This document shows positions 42,708 through 49,946 of a DNA stretch of 64,000 nt, piece after piece. The number at the start of each line of letters is the position of its first letter. The first letter of the stretch is position 1. Source of the DNA: Bacillus shivajii (GTDB lineage Bacteria > Bacillota > Bacilli > Bacillales > Salisediminibacteriaceae); contig NZ_CP084703.1 of assembly GCF_020519665.1 (NCBI RefSeq), positions 1,116,001 through 1,180,000 of the forward strand. Reading direction: 5' to 3'. The position numbers were made by a program, and so were the translations under genes. The notes beneath the pieces are model-generated. The model made no database searches. It was not told the origin of the DNA and was given only the letters and a program-made list of their open reading frames with translations.

Positions 42708-43181
42708 GTGCATAATCAAAGACAACTATCAGGTTTATTGAGTTGGTTATTTCCTCAACAGCAACAGTGGGGAGGATTTGGACCAGGGCATCAACCACCA
42801 GGTCCACCGCCTGGCAGACCACCGTTTGGTCCACCAACAGATGGACCATCAGGGAGACCTCCGTTTGGCCCAGGAGGCCCAGGAGGCCCAGGAGGCCCAG
42901 GAGGCCCAGAAGGCCCACCGCCAGGTCCACCACCTGCTAGTCCACCTCCTCAACTGCAGCAAGTTGATGGAGTAGGAGTCCTTGCGGTTGACCCAGGTGC
43001 AATACGGAGATGTTTACACCGATATACGTATATAGTGTTAGACTCTGGAAGAAGGTTCTGGTTCTGGCCAACGTTTATAGGAAGAACTTCAGTAGCAGGT
43101 TATAGATGGCGTCCTCGCCAAAGACGTTGGGTGTATTCAGGATTTGATACGAGACAAATTTCATCTTTCTCATGCTATTAA
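42708..43181 (+). CDS. Pro/Gly-rich collagen-like protein
   Basis: A 157-aa protein in three parts: a Gln-rich start (LSGLLSWLFPQQQQWGG), a Pro/Gly region including GPGGPGGPGGPGGPEGP (Gly-X-Y triplets encoded by nearly identical 9-bp units), and a compact C-terminus with ILDSGRRFWFWPTF-like YIVLDSGRRFWFWPTF and GYRWRPRQRRWVYSG. Similar Bacillaceae proteins are often mislabelled transporter. There is no membrane helix. A spore-coat or exosporium role is a reasonable guess from the collagen-like tract. The start is GTG 42708 after AAAGGAGAG. Confidence 0.75.
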   Translation: MHNQRQLSGLLSWLFPQQQQWGGFGPGHQPPGPPPGRPPFGPPTDGPSGRPPFGPGGPGGPGGPGGPEGPPPGPPPASPPPQLQQVDGVGVLAVDPGAIRRCLHRYTYIVLDSGRRFWFWPTFIGRTSVAGYRWRPRQRRWVYSGFDTRQISSFSCY

Positions 43182-43206
43182 TAGCTTAAGTGGGAACTAA
43201 TAAATT

Positions 43207-43245
43207 CCAATAAATCCCATGTGTCTGGCACCTGGGGTTTATTGG
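43207..43245. repeat. GTGCCTGGCAC palindrome, diverged copy 5
   Basis: CCAATAAATCCCA pairs with the arm ending GGGGTTTATTGG, with GTGTCTGGCAC in the middle. It sits after the collagen-like gene and can end transcription. Confidence 0.8.
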
Positions 43246-43380
43246 TTATTTGTCGCGTTTGTTGATACTAGTTTAGGAGAAAGCTTCTAATATAAATGTC
43301 TATAACTTCCATGTTTATGGATAGACATGATGTGGTATAGGATTAATTGTATATGTATATAGTGGCTGGGGGTTAAAGTA

Positions 43381-44256
43381 ATGATGACGGTAAATGAATT
43401 GATGAATGTTGGTCATGCCATCATAGAAGAGAGTGAAAATCTTGCAAAGCAAGTTGAAGAAGCTTTTGATTCGCAAAGCGTACAATCTAACAATCATATT
43501 GGTTTTGCAAAAGAGGAGAACTTTCAGTATCGTTTTGAGTTTATGCAAATGATAGGAAATGCCTTGTTAAGTGATGATGTGAAGAAAAATTTAGATGACG
43601 TATACAAGTGGGGGAAAAAAGCAGGTAAACGTGCAGTGAGTGCTGGTATTTCAGCAGACTTTGCAATGCTTTCTTTACCACATTTTCGAAAAGTGATCTA
43701 CAAGTTTATTCGTAAAGAATGTAAAAATCGTAACGTAGGGTTTGATGACTACTTTTTAATGTCTGAACGAATTGATCTACTCTTAGATAAAGCAGTTTAT
43801 TCATTTACACAAGCTTACGTAGAATACAATGAAGATACATTTAAAAAGGCACAAGAAGAATTATTAGAGCTTTCAGTACCAGTGGTCCCATTGACAAAAT
43901 CGGTAGCGATTCTACCAATTATCGGTACAATTGATACATATCGTTCAAAAGAACTGCTAGATCAATCGTTAACGAAAGGGACAGAATTAGGGTTATCGTA
44001 CTTAATTGTTGATCTATCAGGTGTTCATATGATAGATACTGCCGTAGCTCATAATTTATTTCAACTTCATGACGCATTAAAAGTAGTAGGAATTACAGCG
44101 ATCATTTCTGGCTTACGTCCAGAATTAGCCCAAACAATTGTAAACTTAGGCATTTCATTTAATCATATGAAGGTAGCACGTAACCTTGAACAAGCATTAA
44201 TGATGACAGGGTTAAGCATCGGCACTGAGGATGAAGTTTTTAAGATTAATGAATAA
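43381..44256 (+). CDS. RsbR-type STAS regulator
   Basis: A 291-aa protein with a helical N-terminal half and a C-terminal STAS domain (about 175-285: VPLTKSVAILPIIGTIDTYRS, LIVDLSGVHMIDTAVAHN, ITAIISGLRPELAQ). This is the layout of RsbR paralogues in the stressosome, which releases RsbT to activate sigma-B. The position of the phosphorylatable residue is in VDLSGVHMIDTAV, where Thr follows Asp as in RsbR. No rsbS/T is nearby, so it probably joins a stressosome encoded elsewhere. GGGGG precedes ATG 43381. Confidence 0.88.
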   Translation: MMTVNELMNVGHAIIEESENLAKQVEEAFDSQSVQSNNHIGFAKEENFQYRFEFMQMIGNALLSDDVKKNLDDVYKWGKKAGKRAVSAGISADFAMLSLPHFRKVIYKFIRKECKNRNVGFDDYFLMSERIDLLLDKAVYSFTQAYVEYNEDTFKKAQEELLELSVPVVPLTKSVAILPIIGTIDTYRSKELLDQSLTKGTELGLSYLIVDLSGVHMIDTAVAHNLFQLHDALKVVGITAIISGLRPELAQTIVNLGISFNHMKVARNLEQALMMTGLSIGTEDEVFKINE

Positions 44257-44275
44257 TTGGATGATTGTTGTAGTC

Positions 44276-44306
44276 GAGTTCTCAACTTAAATGAGAACTC
44301 TTATTT
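44276..44306 (+). terminator. Terminator of the RsbR-like gene
   Basis: GAGTTCTCA pairs with TGAGAACTC, followed by TTATTTTTTA. Confidence 0.85.
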
Positions 44307-44530
44307 TTTATGGCTGTGCCCCTGCAGCAATATAACAAATTACCAATAAGCTCTATAAAAGCGCGACTTTTGTTACATTGGCAATTTTATTGTTAGGCAT
44401 ATTAAGAGGTGTTGCTTCAGGATTTAGAATGATTTTCCTTTGCTTAATCATTTTTTACAATTGTCCAATATGAAATATTTTAAATTAGCCGTGATTCTAA
44501 ACCCTGTGCAAGGTATAATATAATTATCTA

Positions 44531-44580
44531 AATTCACAAAAAATTCAGGGACCAGGTCTGTGACAATTTTGTGAACAATG
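44531..44580. repeat. GGGACCAGGTCCC family, copy 3
   Basis: AATTCACAAA, then CAGGGACCAGGTCTGTG and ACAATTTTGTGAACAATG. It is the same family and orientation as 25413-25454, and the last 18 bases are identical. The rest of 44307-44600 holds no gene that I recognise. Confidence 0.85.
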
Positions 44581-44601
44581 TGCGAAAAAGGGTGGGATCC
44601 G

Positions 44602-45054
44602 ATGTTTGAATGGAAATGGATGACGAATGAAGAAGCGATGGCTATCGTACAATGGGAGTACGATGGTGAGGAAGCTTTTTATAACATTGATGATGGAAGC
44701 GATGATATCGACGAATTTTTAAATCCATTTAATTGGAACCATTATATTGCTATTTATGAAAGTGGAGAACTGATCGGTTATTGTATATTCTTGCCTAAAG
44801 ATGTAATCGTCGGTATGCAACTTGTATTAAGGCCTGATTTGATAGGGCAAGGAAGAGGAGAAAGCTTAATCGCATATGTAATGAACATTGCTAAAGAGAG
44901 ATATGAGCCAAAAAAACTAACGTTTCATATTCCTAAGTTTAATAAACGCGCACTCAAAGCAACAGAAAAGCTTGGTTTTAAACGTACGATTACGTCAATC
45001 GTTCAAAAACAAGATCATCAAGTTCCACTTATAAAAATGGAATATGACTTTTAA
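44602..45054 (+). CDS. GNAT acetyltransferase
   Basis: A 150-aa GNAT protein. LVLRPDLIGQGRGESLIAYV (about 75-94) is the acetyl-CoA loop and FNKRALKATEKLGFKR is the C-terminal motif B region. ATG 44602 with AAGGGTGGG upstream is preferred. Its 3' end overlaps the next frame but the next real start is 35 bases after its stop. Substrate unknown. Confidence 0.85.
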   Translation: MFEWKWMTNEEAMAIVQWEYDGEEAFYNIDDGSDDIDEFLNPFNWNHYIAIYESGELIGYCIFLPKDVIVGMQLVLRPDLIGQGRGESLIAYVMNIAKERYEPKKLTFHIPKFNKRALKATEKLGFKRTITSIVQKQDHQVPLIKMEYDF

Positions 45055-45088
45055 TTTGAAATTCAACGGTCAGAAGGAGGGAACTACG

Positions 45089-45949
45089 GTGGATATTAAA
45101 GAATATTCATCACCAAAAGAGGTGCTTCAACAGGTTGAAACATGTTTGTTAAAAAATGAAGCTGAAAACAATTTACCTTTAGGCCTACTCAATCGCTTAA
45201 AAAAGGAAGAAGATAAGAACGTGTCGTACGAAGTTACAAAACAACCATTTGTTGCCGTTGGAAAAAAGGAGGACGGTACTACAGGTATCGTCCTATTGCA
45301 AACGCCCCCCTATAATTTAGTCATTTGTGGGGATGTTGATTATGCAAAAGAAGCTGCAAAGTGGGTATATAATAAAAATCAATATATTCCTGGGGTTGTC
45401 GGGGCAAAACCTTTAGTAGAAGAATTCGTGAACGGTTGGAAAGAACTCACAAATTGTAAGTCAAAAACATTTATGAAACAAAAAATTTATCGGTTAGATC
45501 AAGTAAATGATATTCCAAGACAAAAGGGCCGACTTTGTTATGCTACTGAAGACGATATTGCTCTTGTGACATATTGGACAGAAAAGTTTTATGAAGAAGC
45601 TTTAGAGCCGATTAATAAAGAGGAAGCGAAATTATTTGTAATAAATAAAATTAAACAAAATCAAATTTTTATTTGGCGTAATGAGAATGGTTGCCCAGTT
45701 TCCATGGCAGCAAGGTCCCGTGAGTCAAAAAATGGTGTTGTTATTAGTTTAGTTTACACACCTGAAGAATATAAAAAGCAAGGATATGCAACAACTTGTG
45801 TTGCAGCTTTAAGTGATTGGCTTTTACAGGAAGGCTATCAATTTTGTAGTTTATATACCGATCTAGAGAATCAAACGTCAAACAATATCTATATGAAAGT
45901 AGGTTACGAACCTATTGCAGATTCAGTTGAGTACCACTTTAAATATTAA
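45089..45949 (+). CDS. GNAT acetyltransferase with N-terminal extra domain
   Basis: A 286-aa protein. The C-terminal GNAT domain (about 145-286) has LVYTPEEYKKQGYATTCVAALS (split) and LYTDLENQTSNNIYMKVGYEPI. The N-terminal half is a degenerate GNAT-like or unrelated domain (VLLQTPPYNLVI) seen in other Bacillus two-domain acetyltransferases. GTG 45089 after AAGGAGGG is the start; the upstream ATG 45044 lies within the previous gene. Co-directional with neighbours. Confidence 0.85.
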   Translation: MDIKEYSSPKEVLQQVETCLLKNEAENNLPLGLLNRLKKEEDKNVSYEVTKQPFVAVGKKEDGTTGIVLLQTPPYNLVICGDVDYAKEAAKWVYNKNQYIPGVVGAKPLVEEFVNGWKELTNCKSKTFMKQKIYRLDQVNDIPRQKGRLCYATEDDIALVTYWTEKFYEEALEPINKEEAKLFVINKIKQNQIFIWRNENGCPVSMAARSRESKNGVVISLVYTPEEYKKQGYATTCVAALSDWLLQEGYQFCSLYTDLENQTSNNIYMKVGYEPIADSVEYHFKY

Positions 45950-45987
45950 TAATGTAGGTGGAGCATTGATAATTGGGAGATGAAACG

Positions 45988-46665
45988 ATGAGGAAAATCG
46001 GTTTAATAGGCGGGATGAGTTGGGAGTCCACACAAACATATTATCGGAAATTGAATGAAGAAGTTAAGAGACGAAAAGGTGGGCTCCATTCCGCAGAATG
46101 TATTCTGTATAGTGTTGATTTTTCCCCTATTGAAAAGTGGCAACGTGAAGGGAAATGGAAGGATGCTGGGCTTTACTTAGCCGAGGTTGCGAAAAAGTTA
46201 GAATTAGCAGGAGCCGAAGCAGTCGTTTTATGTACGAACACGATGCATAAAGTTTCAAAAGACATTGAAGAGCGAATTTCTGTCCCTTTTTTACACATTG
46301 CAGATGCAACTGCCGAACGTGTTTTAATTGATGGGGGACGGGACCTACTGCTATTAGGGACACGATATACGATGGAACAGCCATTTTTAATTGATCGACT
46401 AGAAGAAAGAAGGATAAGAATCCATATTCCAAAAGAAGAAGAAAGAATAGAGATCAATCGGATTATTTTTGATGAATTATGTTTAGGAAAAGTTAATCAG
46501 TTGTCCAAAAACTACTATGCTGACTTGTTGAAAAAGTACACGTGGCTCGATGGCGTCATTTTAGGATGTACGGAACTAAATATGTTATGTGAAGATGAAT
46601 CACAAGCTGTTTATGATACGACAGACATACATATAGAAGCTGCGCTTTCATTTATGCTTCAATAA
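45988..46665 (+). CDS. Aspartate/glutamate racemase family protein
   Basis: A 225-aa PLP-independent racemase of the RacX/YgeA kind. Catalytic Cys residues lie in CTNTMH (about residue 78) and GCTELNML (about 192), with the start IGLIGGMSWESTQTYY. These enzymes interconvert amino acid enantiomers; RacX in B. subtilis makes D-Lys and D-Arg for biofilm control. GGGAGATG precedes ATG 45988. It lies in a same-strand group of four (44602-47924). Confidence 0.92.
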   Translation: MRKIGLIGGMSWESTQTYYRKLNEEVKRRKGGLHSAECILYSVDFSPIEKWQREGKWKDAGLYLAEVAKKLELAGAEAVVLCTNTMHKVSKDIEERISVPFLHIADATAERVLIDGGRDLLLLGTRYTMEQPFLIDRLEERRIRIHIPKEEERIEINRIIFDELCLGKVNQLSKNYYADLLKKYTWLDGVILGCTELNMLCEDESQAVYDTTDIHIEAALSFMLQ

Positions 46666-46721
46666 CAAGGAAAATAAAGGGAATCCGTTAAAGGTATCGA
46701 ATACAATTTGTAAAACCACTT

Positions 46722-46750
46722 AAGCTGGATGTTTCATCTAGCTTTTTTTT
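46722..46750 (+). terminator. Terminator of the racemase gene
   Basis: AAGCTGGAT pairs with ATCTAGCTT across GTTTC, followed by T7. Confidence 0.75.
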
Positions 46751-46781
46751 ATTTAGAATAATTTATAAATTGTAGATAGGG

Positions 46782-47924
46782 ATGATGAAAAAGATGGTAC
46801 GAACATGTTATTTATTTGGAGAAAACCCATCACTCAAAGAACCGTCTATTGAATTTGCGAAAAAAGCAGGTGGACGTGATGCACATATCGCTCTTCTCAT
46901 TTTACATAGAGAAGGATGGGAACAATATATTCCTAGGTATACTGACCATTGGAAATCAATAGGAGTTAAAAAAATTACGATTATTAAACAAAAAGAAAAC
47001 GGAGAATTAGATGTTGATTGGGTAGTGTCTGTATTAAAAAACACAAATGGTATTTTTATTGGAGGAGGCGACACAGAAAAATATCATAAGTATTATAGTC
47101 AACCTCCAATTAAGAAGGTGATTCAAGAAAAATACAACCTCGGGACTCCTATTGCCGGTTGTTCAGCTGGAGCACTTCTTTTACCAAATCATTGTATTTT
47201 ATCAGAAAGTGATACAGCGGATCGAAAGAGAAAAATCTTGCCTGGTCTTGCGCTCATTGGTGAGATAGGGATTAGTGTTCATTTTACTGAATGGAATGAT
47301 CGAAAACATATCGAATCATCGATGAAAGAGGTTGGATTAACGAAAGGGTACGGGATTGATGAACAAGCTTGTCTTCGTTTCGATGATGAACGATATGCAA
47401 AGGGCTTTGGTGATGCTGTTCATTTGTTACAAGTCGGAAAAGAAAGAGCTGAATTGCCATTACAAATTCGTGAAATAACAAATCAATTAGAAAGATCGCT
47501 CATTTGTGAACGTATTCTTCGGCTATTACCGGAATGGTTTGGGATAGAAGATGCCCTAGTAAATTATATTAATCAAGTAAAAGAAATGAAGATGTTAACA
47601 GTTTTATACAGGGATGAAGTGGTTGGTTTTATAACAATACAAGAAGAAACGATAGAGACAAATGAGATTCATTTAATTGCAGTACACCCTGATTATAATC
47701 AGTTAGGCATCGGAAAAATGCTAATAGCAGAAATGGAATACGATTCGATCTTAGCGGGGAAAAAATTTCTTGCAGTAAAAACATTAAGTGATAAGCATGG
47801 TGATCCTCATTATAAAAATACGAGAAAATTTTATGAATCTGTTGGTTTTGTCGGTGTTCAAGAGTTGACGGAGTTATGGGGAAAAGAAAATCCGTGTCTT
47901 GTCATGGTTAAAAACATTAGGTGA
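46782..47924 (+). CDS. S51 peptidase E-like domain fused to GNAT
   Basis: A 380-aa fusion. Residues about 1-235 form an S51 (peptidase E/cyanophycinase-like) domain with IFIGGGDTEKYH near 90 and the nucleophile elbow GCSAGALLLP near 127, where Ser is the catalytic residue. Residues about 255-380 are a GNAT domain (IHLIAVHPDYNQLGIGKMLIAEM split, then NTRKFYESVGFVGVQELTEL). A combined role in releasing and modifying aspartyl peptides is speculative. The start may be ATG 46782, 46785 or 46794, with AGGGATG just upstream. Confidence 0.87.
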   Translation: MMKKMVRTCYLFGENPSLKEPSIEFAKKAGGRDAHIALLILHREGWEQYIPRYTDHWKSIGVKKITIIKQKENGELDVDWVVSVLKNTNGIFIGGGDTEKYHKYYSQPPIKKVIQEKYNLGTPIAGCSAGALLLPNHCILSESDTADRKRKILPGLALIGEIGISVHFTEWNDRKHIESSMKEVGLTKGYGIDEQACLRFDDERYAKGFGDAVHLLQVGKERAELPLQIREITNQLERSLICERILRLLPEWFGIEDALVNYINQVKEMKMLTVLYRDEVVGFITIQEETIETNEIHLIAVHPDYNQLGIGKMLIAEMEYDSILAGKKFLAVKTLSDKHGDPHYKNTRKFYESVGFVGVQELTELWGKENPCLVMVKNIR

Positions 47925-47982
47925 AACTTCGAATAGCCCATTCTCGTAAATAACTTGTAGACTATAATAAGGAGTGTTTTTG

Positions 47983-48360
47983 TTGGATATCATTTTATTT
48001 GTACCAGGAACATTTGCGAACTTTATTCCTATTATCATTGGCCTTATTTTTTTTATTGTCATCGGAACGATTCTCTATCAATTATTTAATGGGATTCGCG
48101 AATGGGCACGCAACAATCAATTACCGAGGGAAACGGTCAAATCAAAAATTGTGTCAAAAAGAACGGATGTCCGTAAAAGAGCTGGGAAAAACCATCGTAC
48201 GTACACGACATATTTTGTTACTTTTGAGCTCGAAGACGGTAGTCGGAAGGAATTTAAAATATCCGGTAGGGAATATGGTCAGCTTGCAGAAGGAGATGTT
48301 GGCAATCTCACTCACCAAGGCACGAGATATCATGGCTTTGAGAGAATTGGCTCAGTATAA
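47983..48360 (+). CDS. DUF2500 family membrane-anchored protein
   Basis: A 125-aa protein with one N-terminal helix (about 3-35) and a beta-rich domain of the DUF2500 type (VSKRTDVRKRAGKNHRTYTTYFVTFELEDG split, about 55-85, then GDVGNLTHQGTRYHGFER). The exported domain would lie outside the cell. TTG 47983 after AAGGAG (47969-47974) is the likely start; GTG 47974 overlaps the site. Function unknown. Confidence 0.8.
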   Translation: MDIILFVPGTFANFIPIIIGLIFFIVIGTILYQLFNGIREWARNNQLPRETVKSKIVSKRTDVRKRAGKNHRTYTTYFVTFELEDGSRKEFKISGREYGQLAEGDVGNLTHQGTRYHGFERIGSV

Positions 48361-48521
48361 GTGGAATTATTTGATTTCAGTCACTAATATCGGTGACCGT
48401 TTTACTTTTGAATAATATACAAACCTCGTCAATCGTTAGTCTTCTTTGAATAGATTTACGTTTAGCAGGGAATGAGAGATATAAACGAACAAGCATGTAT
48501 GATCTGAAAGGGGAGGTTCTG

Positions 48522-48956
48522 ATGGAACTGCAAGGGATTAACCATATGACATTTTCCGTTTCTAACTTAGATCGGTCGATTGAATTTTATGAGAATGTTT
48601 TGAAGGCAAAAAAGTTAATGGTCGGTAAAAGGACGGCTTACTTCGAATTATGTGGTCAGTGGATCGCATTAAACGTTCAAGAAGAGATTCGACGTGAGGA
48701 AATTCATGATTCCTATACGCATATCGCTTTTACGGTAAAGCAGGAGGAGTTTCAACAGTGGTACGATCACTTGAAGGAACATGATGTACAAATATTAGAA
48801 GGAAGAGACAGAGCCAATGAAGAGGGAGATTCAATTTACTTCCAAGATCCAGATGGTCATAAATTTGAATTTCACACTGGATCCTTAAAAGAACGTTTAA
48901 ACTATTATGAGACAAATCGTACAGATTTCATGTTCTTTGACGAGTCATTGTCATAG
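48522..48956 (+). CDS. fosB: Metallothiol transferase FosB
   Basis: A 144-aa glyoxalase-fold enzyme that adds a thiol (bacillithiol in Bacillus) to fosfomycin. GINHMTFSVSNLDRSIEFY at the start, SYTHIAF (about 66-72) and KFEFHTGSLKERLNYY near 115-130 provide the two His and one Glu metal ligands. Length matches FosB, with a slightly longer acidic tail. ATG 48522 after AAGGGGAGG is preferred to an in-frame start at 48495. It is an intrinsic gene in many Bacilli and needs no transfer to explain it. Confidence 0.93.
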   Translation: MELQGINHMTFSVSNLDRSIEFYENVLKAKKLMVGKRTAYFELCGQWIALNVQEEIRREEIHDSYTHIAFTVKQEEFQQWYDHLKEHDVQILEGRDRANEEGDSIYFQDPDGHKFEFHTGSLKERLNYYETNRTDFMFFDESLS

Positions 48957-49176
48957 GAAGGCCCGTGGGTTTGTAGACAAACATGCGAATTAAATTTCGC
49001 ACCATTGCACATGAAAATTGCATTTTTATATTATTGGTTCATTGGAAGTAGGCTACGAGACTCCAGCGCCGAGCATCTTCATCACGAGTATGCTACGAGT
49101 TGTTTTGTCGGATATCACATCAAAGCATTGCTATAAGAGGAAGAGATAGGAACGAGCATTATTTCCTCGAACCGAG

Positions 49177-49195
49177 CTGCGACGAATAATCGCAG
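49177..49195. repeat. Diverged CTGCG hairpin repeat
   Basis: CTGCGACGAATAATCGCAG, followed by GAG, is a variant of the 57867 array unit. It lies in a gene-free region of about 590 bases (48960-49550). Confidence 0.75.
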
Positions 49196-49262
49196 GAGTC
49201 ACGAGCCGAAAATCACTCAAAACGAAAGTGGTGAATTTTGAGAAGTTGAGGCCGTGCTCGCG

Positions 49263-49396
49263 GCAAAGAAGACACCATGAAAGCAAACGGAGTGAAGCTT
49301 GAATGGATGTCGCACTTGTGCTTAGGGGTGCAAAGAAGACACCATGAAAGCAAACGAAGTGACGCTTGAATGGATGTCGCACTTGTGCTCTGGAGT
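49263..49396. repeat. Two tandem 67-bp units
   Basis: Copies at 49263-49329 and 49330-49396 start with GCAAAGAAGACACCATGAAA and share the run TGAATGGATGTCGCACTTGT; a few substitutions separate them. Open frames across both copies are artefacts of the repeat. Confidence 0.88.
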
Positions 49397-49491
49397 GAAA
49401 GCGAAGTGTATTTCAACATCGGTTCATATGAAATTGGCCCATGTAACAAAATTTTCAGGCTAAAAAAATATATAAAATAATAAACCTCTAC

Positions 49492-49522
49492 TTGACATTA
49501 ACGTTAACGTTAATGTTATTTT
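49492..49522 (+). promoter_or_regulatory. MerR-type promoter with palindromic operator
   Basis: A perfect 22-bp palindrome at 49495-49516 (core TTAACGTTAACGTTAA) lies between TTGACA (49492-49497) and a TATTTT -10 at 49517. The spacer is about 19 bases, longer than normal, as in promoters remodelled by MerR proteins. The sequence is close to known operators of MerR regulators of fatty or branched-chain acid catabolism (LiuR type). Confidence 0.85.
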
Positions 49523-49559
49523 TATTTAAGAATGAATATTCAGAAAAAAGGTGACGGCT

Positions 49560-49946
49560 ATGAAATCCATTACGGAAGTAGCGAGAGATTACAACGTTAG
49601 TACGAGAGCATTACGTTATTACGAAGAAATAGGAATACTACATCCGAAGCGGGGAAAGCAGCGACAGAGGCTGTTTGATAAGAAAGATCTTACAAGGCTC
49701 AGCCTACTTATACGAGGAAAAAAGTTTGGCTTTAGGTTAGAAGAAATTAAAGAAATGATTTCATTATTTGATGAAGATCAATCTGGAGTTAGGCAACTTG
49801 AGACCACAATTTCATATGGGAAAAAGAAAATTGCTGAAATAGAAGAGCGGATAAATGAGTTTCAAACGTTGAAAGAGGATATGGAAGACTACTTAGAGCA
49901 ATTCGAAATGCAATTAAGCAAGGTGAGAAAGGGTGAAAGAAAATGA
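49560..49946 (+). CDS. MerR family regulator of acyl-CoA metabolism
   Basis: A 128-aa MerR protein. The winged HTH at residues 3-40 (TEVARDYNVSTRALRYYEEIGIL split) is followed by a coiled-coil dimer helix (about 75-120, Glu/Lys-rich). There is no Cys set for metal sensing, so it senses something else, as in the LiuR-like group that controls acyl-CoA catabolism. ATG 49560 follows AAAGGTG. It overlaps the next gene by four bases (ATGA), so the two are translationally coupled. It probably controls its own promoter. Confidence 0.9.
   Translation: MKSITEVARDYNVSTRALRYYEEIGILHPKRGKQRQRLFDKKDLTRLSLLIRGKKFGFRLEEIKEMISLFDEDQSGVRQLETTISYGKKKIAEIEERINEFQTLKEDMEDYLEQFEMQLSKVRKGERK

Noticed and set aside
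42743-42975. Arg/Pro-rich and Gln/Ala-rich ORFs
   Set aside because: They are shifted frames of the collagen-like tract.
48522-48956. FosB as an acquired resistance gene
   Set aside because: Composition and flanks look native, and chromosomal fosB is common in Bacillaceae.
49131-49449. Minus-strand ORFs of about 80 codons
   Set aside because: They cross the 67-bp tandem repeat and have no ribosome binding site.
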